A DNA stretch of 17,067 nucleotides from JAYXXU01 sp049301135 (GTDB lineage Bacteria > Pseudomonadota > Gammaproteobacteria > Pseudomonadales > Moraxellaceae): NCBI GenBank assembly GCA_049301135.1, contig JBAQKP010000127.1, positions 1-17,067 on the forward strand, written 5' to 3'. Positions 15,395 to 17,067 of the stretch are shown piece after piece. The position numbers were made by a program, and so were the translations under genes. The notes under the pieces were generated by a model. The model was not told the origin of the DNA and ran no database searches. It saw only the letters and a program-made list of their open reading frames with translations. Within the stretch, counting starts at the first letter, position 1. The number at the start of each line of letters is the position of its first letter.

Positions 15395-15408
15395 TTACAA
15401 TCTTGTAA
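15395..15408. promoter_or_regulatory. Candidate BrnA operator
   Basis: TTACAATCTTGTAA is an inverted repeat with 6-bp arms, about 18 bp before the brnT ATG. BrnA antitoxins repress their own promoter through a palindrome near the -10 region, so this is the obvious site. Confidence 0.5.
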
Positions 15409-15426
15409 CTACAATTAGGGTGAGTC

Positions 15427-15702
15427 ATGCTATTTTCATGGGACGAATCCAAAAACCAAAGCAACCAGCGCAAGCATGGGGTGAGCTTTGAAACCGCCAA
15501 ACATGTGTTTGATGACCCGCTACACCTGAGCCGACAAGATCGAGTGCAAGATGGTGAGATTCGTTGGCAGACGCTAGGCATGATCGAAGGCGTTATGCTG
15601 TTATTGGTTGCCCATACCGTTAGCGATGATCAGGGCGAACATATACGCATTATTTCAGCACGGCAGGCCACCAAGCAAGAACGGAGGATTTATGAGCAGT
15701 AA
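15427..15702 (+). CDS. brnT: BrnT family toxin
   Basis: A 91-aa type II toxin with a RelE-like fold; the family cleaves RNA and blocks translation. The family pattern is clear: FSWDESKNQSNQRKHGVSFETAKHVFDDP near the N-terminus, a mid strand (RWQTLGMIEGVMLLLVAHT), and IRIISARQATKQERRIYE at the C-terminus. The length is normal, and no disruption is seen. Ribosome site AGGG is 6 bp before ATG 15427. The toxin gene precedes the antitoxin, as usual for brnTA, and overlaps it by 11 bp. Inside a defective island the pair probably works as a maintenance module or as cell-level phage defence. Confidence 0.93.
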   Translation: MLFSWDESKNQSNQRKHGVSFETAKHVFDDPLHLSRQDRVQDGEIRWQTLGMIEGVMLLLVAHTVSDDQGEHIRIISARQATKQERRIYEQ

Positions 15703-15964
15703 ACTTTCTGAGCAATCGCGCCAAGAACTGGCAGCACTGGCAGCGCGATCCGATGACATAGACCTGAGCGATATACCCGAAACACAGGCCAGCGACTGGC
15801 ACGGTGCAACACGCGGCAAGTTTTACCGACCAATCAAGCAACAAGTGACGGTACGCATTGATGCAGACGTAATCGACTGGTTAAAGCAGCAAGGGCAGGG
15901 CTACCAGACCCGCCTAAACAAAATCCTACGGCAAGCCATGCAAGAAAGCGTGAAGCCGCATTGA
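15692..15964 (+). CDS. brnA: BrnA family antitoxin
   Basis: A 90-aa antitoxin and autorepressor. It begins MSSKLSEQSRQELAAL and has an acidic middle (DDIDLSDIPETQ) that likely wraps the toxin. It ends in the family's ribbon-helix-helix (KQQVTVRIDADVIDWLKQQG, then GYQTRLNKILRQAM, about 49-84). ATG 15692 is chosen because GGAGG stands 4 bp upstream within brnT and the protein then has normal family length; longer starts in this frame overlap brnT with unrelated residues. The 11-bp overlap implies coupled translation. A terminator follows 17 bp after the stop. Confidence 0.93.
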   Translation: MSSKLSEQSRQELAALAARSDDIDLSDIPETQASDWHGATRGKFYRPIKQQVTVRIDADVIDWLKQQGQGYQTRLNKILRQAMQESVKPH

Positions 15965-15981
15965 TTCGACAGCCACACAAG

Positions 15982-16010
15982 AACCGCCCCACTGTGGGCG
16001 GTTTTGTTTT
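15982..16010 (+). terminator. Terminator after brnTA
   Basis: AACCGCCC (15982-15989) pairs with GGGCGGTT (15996-16003), followed by TTGTTTT. It is the third copy of this terminator type in the element. Confidence 0.85.
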
Positions 16011-16072
16011 GGGTGGTCGAATAGGGACTTTCCCGCATTGCATGGGGTTTGTTTTCAAAATCGGTGCATTCG

Positions 16073-16193
16073 ATGGATACCGGCATGGATACCGCCCAAC
16101 TGGATACCAAATCCAAAAGGGCGTTTCACTGCGCAACTGATTTTGCGCAACTCTAAAAAGTATCGTTTTCGGTGCGTACCTCAGTGCGTACCT
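16073..16193. repeat. Three more paired-word repeats
   Basis: ATGGATACCG occurs at 16073-16082 and 16085-16094, with TGGATACC again at 16101-16108. TGCGCAACT occurs at 16130-16138 and 16144-16152. GTGCGTACCT occurs at 16172-16181 and 16184-16193. Each word differs, and each is repeated within about 15 bp. The area from the brnA terminator to the attachment site holds no gene. Confidence 0.85.
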
Positions 16194-16290
16194 GTCAACG
16201 CCAACCATCGGAAAACCAACAATCTCAAAACATCGCGCTAGGCCAGCCAATCGAGGGCAAAAGCAGCCAAAACAGGGGGGCATTTTTCAT

Positions 16291-16313
16291 TTTGTTGGTA
16301 TATTTGTTGGTAT
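16291..16313 (+). repeat. Right copy of the 23-bp GTTGGTAT repeat
   Basis: It is an exact 23-bp match to 10231-10253, built of TTTGTTGGTATA followed by TTTGTTGGTAT, and lies 60 bp inside the putative right attachment core. The same orientation at both ends fits paired integrase arm sites. Confidence 0.85.
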
Positions 16314-16372
16314 AGGATTTTTTACACACCTATTAAATTCAATAAAAACAGTTATTTACTCATTTAATGTGC

Positions 16373-16383
16373 GTCCCGCTCTG
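16373..16383 (+). other. Putative attR core
   Basis: GTCCCGCTCTG, identical to 10102-10112 in tRNA-Leu. Identity stops sharply afterwards (TATTGAC instead of GGCACCA), so no displaced tRNA end is preserved. Confidence 0.55.
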
Positions 16384-16696
16384 TATTGACTCAAGGCCAT
16401 TCAGCCGAGTCTACAAACCCTAGCAGCCACAAGCTTCTAGGGTTTTTTATTGCCCAAAGCAGTACAGGCAAATACAGCTAAAAACACCAAGATGCCAAAA
16501 CTCACTAGATGCAAGCTTATAACCCGTATGACTTGCAGATGAATACCAAGCTTGGCATCTTAGATCAGCAGCCGATCAAAACAAGTCAGTCCGCAAATTC
16601 GCCACAAAATAACACTTTCATAAAAAATTCATTTGTTTGCATGATAGCCACATCCGAAAATATCCAGTGTTTCGATGGTTTATCACAGAGGTTGCT
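16384..16696. other. Gene-free chromosomal flank with inverted repeats
   Basis: After the element there are 313 bp with no credible gene. It contains a GACTC/GAGTC hairpin (16388-16411), a terminator (16415-16448), and a 10-bp inverted repeat AAGATGCCAA (16489-16498) with TTGGCATCTT (16552-16561). The latter encloses a smaller GCAAG/CTTGC stem (16511-16515, 16532-16536). A structured RNA is possible but not shown. Confidence 0.5.
16415..16448 (+). terminator. Rho-independent terminator, possibly the displaced tRNA terminator
   Basis: AAACCCTAG (16415-16423) pairs with CTAGGGTTT (16437-16445) and is followed by more T. No gene ends just upstream except the element, so it may be the original terminator of the tRNA unit, pushed 6.3 kb away by the insertion. 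Confidence 0.75.
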
Positions 16697-16870
16697 ATGG
16701 CAAAGTCCAAATCCACGCCCGATCCGTTACAGCTTCCGCCTGTAGAGGCGGGTGAACAACCAAAAGAGAAATCCAAAAAAAAACGCGAAGAGTCTTTGGC
16801 GTTTCGCGCGTTAGAACTCAGTAAGGAAGATGCCAAAAAACGTAAGAAAAAATCTAAGAAAGACAAATAA
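16697..16870 (+). CDS. Small lysine-rich protein, 57 aa
   Basis: The product is not recognised. ATG 16697 is preferred, with AGAGG 5 bp upstream, over an in-frame ATG at 16637 that adds 20 residues of unrelated composition. The protein starts MAKSKSTPDPLQLPP, then is dominated by lysine: runs KEKSKKKREE and a tail KKRKKKSKKDK surround a short helix (SLAFRALELSKEDA). The strong positive charge suggests nucleic-acid or ribosome binding; no family is assigned. It ends 10 bp before a strong terminator, and the gene beyond is convergent. Confidence 0.65.
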   Translation: MAKSKSTPDPLQLPPVEAGEQPKEKSKKKREESLAFRALELSKEDAKKRKKKSKKDK

Positions 16871-16879
16871 TCCTGCAAA

Positions 16880-16906
16880 AAAGCCGCTCAGCGTCGAGCG
16901 GCTTTT
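16880..16906. terminator. Bidirectional terminator
   Basis: AAAAGCCGCTC pairs fully with GAGCGGCTTTT (GCCGCTC 16883-16889, GAGCGGC 16896-16902). With A-rich and T-rich flanks it can serve both the lysine-rich gene and the convergent gene on the right. Confidence 0.88.
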
Positions 16907-16934
16907 AGATCCCATGTTGCACCAATCAAAAAAA

Positions 16935-17067
16935 TCAGTGCTTAAACTTGTCTTTGGCATCACTAAATGATGACTTAATCGATGTCCACACCGACTCTGC
17001 ACCCTCTTTTAGCGACTCCCACGCCTCATGGCTGGCATCGGTAAACTCAGCCAGCTTCAGCTTGCCC
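16935..17067 (-). CDS. C-terminus of a helical protein, sll1863-like stress-response type (partial)
   Basis: Only the last 43 codons are in the window, reading leftward to the TGA at 16937-16935. The visible end, KLAEFTDASHEAWESLKEG then AESVWTSIKSSFSDAKDKFKH, is an amphipathic helix pair with regularly placed Trp and Phe. This ending is typical of coiled-coil proteins annotated as sll1863 family stress-response proteins in proteobacteria. The start and most of the protein lie beyond the window. The frame is supported by the terminator at 16880-16906 just after its stop. The family call is by resemblance only. Confidence 0.6.
   Translation of the reverse strand, partial: GKLKLAEFTDASHEAWESLKEGAESVWTSIKSSFSDAKDKFKH

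Larger units (their letters stand above)
10102..16383 (+). mobile_element. tRNA-Leu-integrated satellite-like genomic island (about 6.3 kb)
   Basis: It is delimited by an 11-bp direct repeat, GTCCCGCTCTG, at 10102-10112 (inside tRNA-Leu) and at 16373-16383. Contents in order: tyrosine integrase next to the tRNA, unknown 222-aa gene, AlpA-like regulator, unknown 148-aa gene, broken DUF3987 gene, iteron field, brnT/brnA. Integrase, AlpA and a DUF3987/primase-type gene in a few kilobases is typical of P4-like satellites and small integrative islands. No capsid, portal, relaxase or conjugation gene is seen, so transfer would need a helper. Broken DUF3987 suggests a defective copy. The left end is firm; the right end rests on the short repeat and the nearby 23-bp repeat. 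Confidence 0.8.

Noticed and set aside
16509..16745. A 78-codon rightward frame overlapping the lysine-rich gene
   Set aside because: It has no ribosome site, composition is poor and it crosses the inverted repeats; the overlapping lysine-rich frame has better start context.

Overview
The window looks like a chromosomal stretch of a gammaproteobacterium, most likely of the Moraxellaceae (Acinetobacter relatives). The signs are the miaB-ybeZ-ybeY order, the N-terminus and overall look of MiaB, and a FolD with the QHPVP motif. This assignment rests on recalled family features, not on a search.

Left part (1-10119), ordinary chromosome. A leftward gene cut by the window edge resembles Imm49-type immunity proteins. 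It is divergent from a rightward RNA-maturation operon: miaB (tRNA ms2i6A synthase), ybeZ (PhoH-type ATPase) and ybeY (rRNA endonuclease), with ybeZ/ybeY overlapping. Then come leftward genes for a small lipoprotein, a Tat-exported PhoD-like phosphatase and a TonB-like protein. A rightward conserved protein of unknown function follows, then a leftward folD-methyltransferase pair. A rightward tRNA-Cys/tRNA-Leu(UAA) pair ends this part.

Middle (about 10102-16383), an integrated element of about 6.3 kb sitting in the 3' end of tRNA-Leu. It has a tyrosine integrase next to the tRNA, an unrecognised 222-aa protein, an AlpA-like regulator in a short operon with a 148-aa unknown protein, a broken DUF3987 (YfjI-type) replication-associated gene, a dense TTAGCA iteron field that looks like a replication origin, and a BrnT/BrnA toxin-antitoxin pair. 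An 11-bp direct repeat matching the tRNA end and a 23-bp direct repeat bracket it. The gene order resembles P4-like phage satellites or small genomic islands. The replication gene has lost its N-terminus and carries an in-frame TAG, so the element is probably defective, and BrnTA may now keep it in place.

The most unusual feature is the element's non-coding DNA. In at least seventeen places a different 7-12 bp word is written two or more times in close succession, sometimes with a constant suffix (GTAA after the first copy, GT..TGAT after the second). One conventional iteron set does not explain this.

Right part (16384-17067), chromosome again: a gene-free stretch with several inverted repeats and a terminator possibly displaced from the tRNA, a 57-aa lysine-rich protein, a bidirectional terminator, and the C-terminus of a leftward helical protein.
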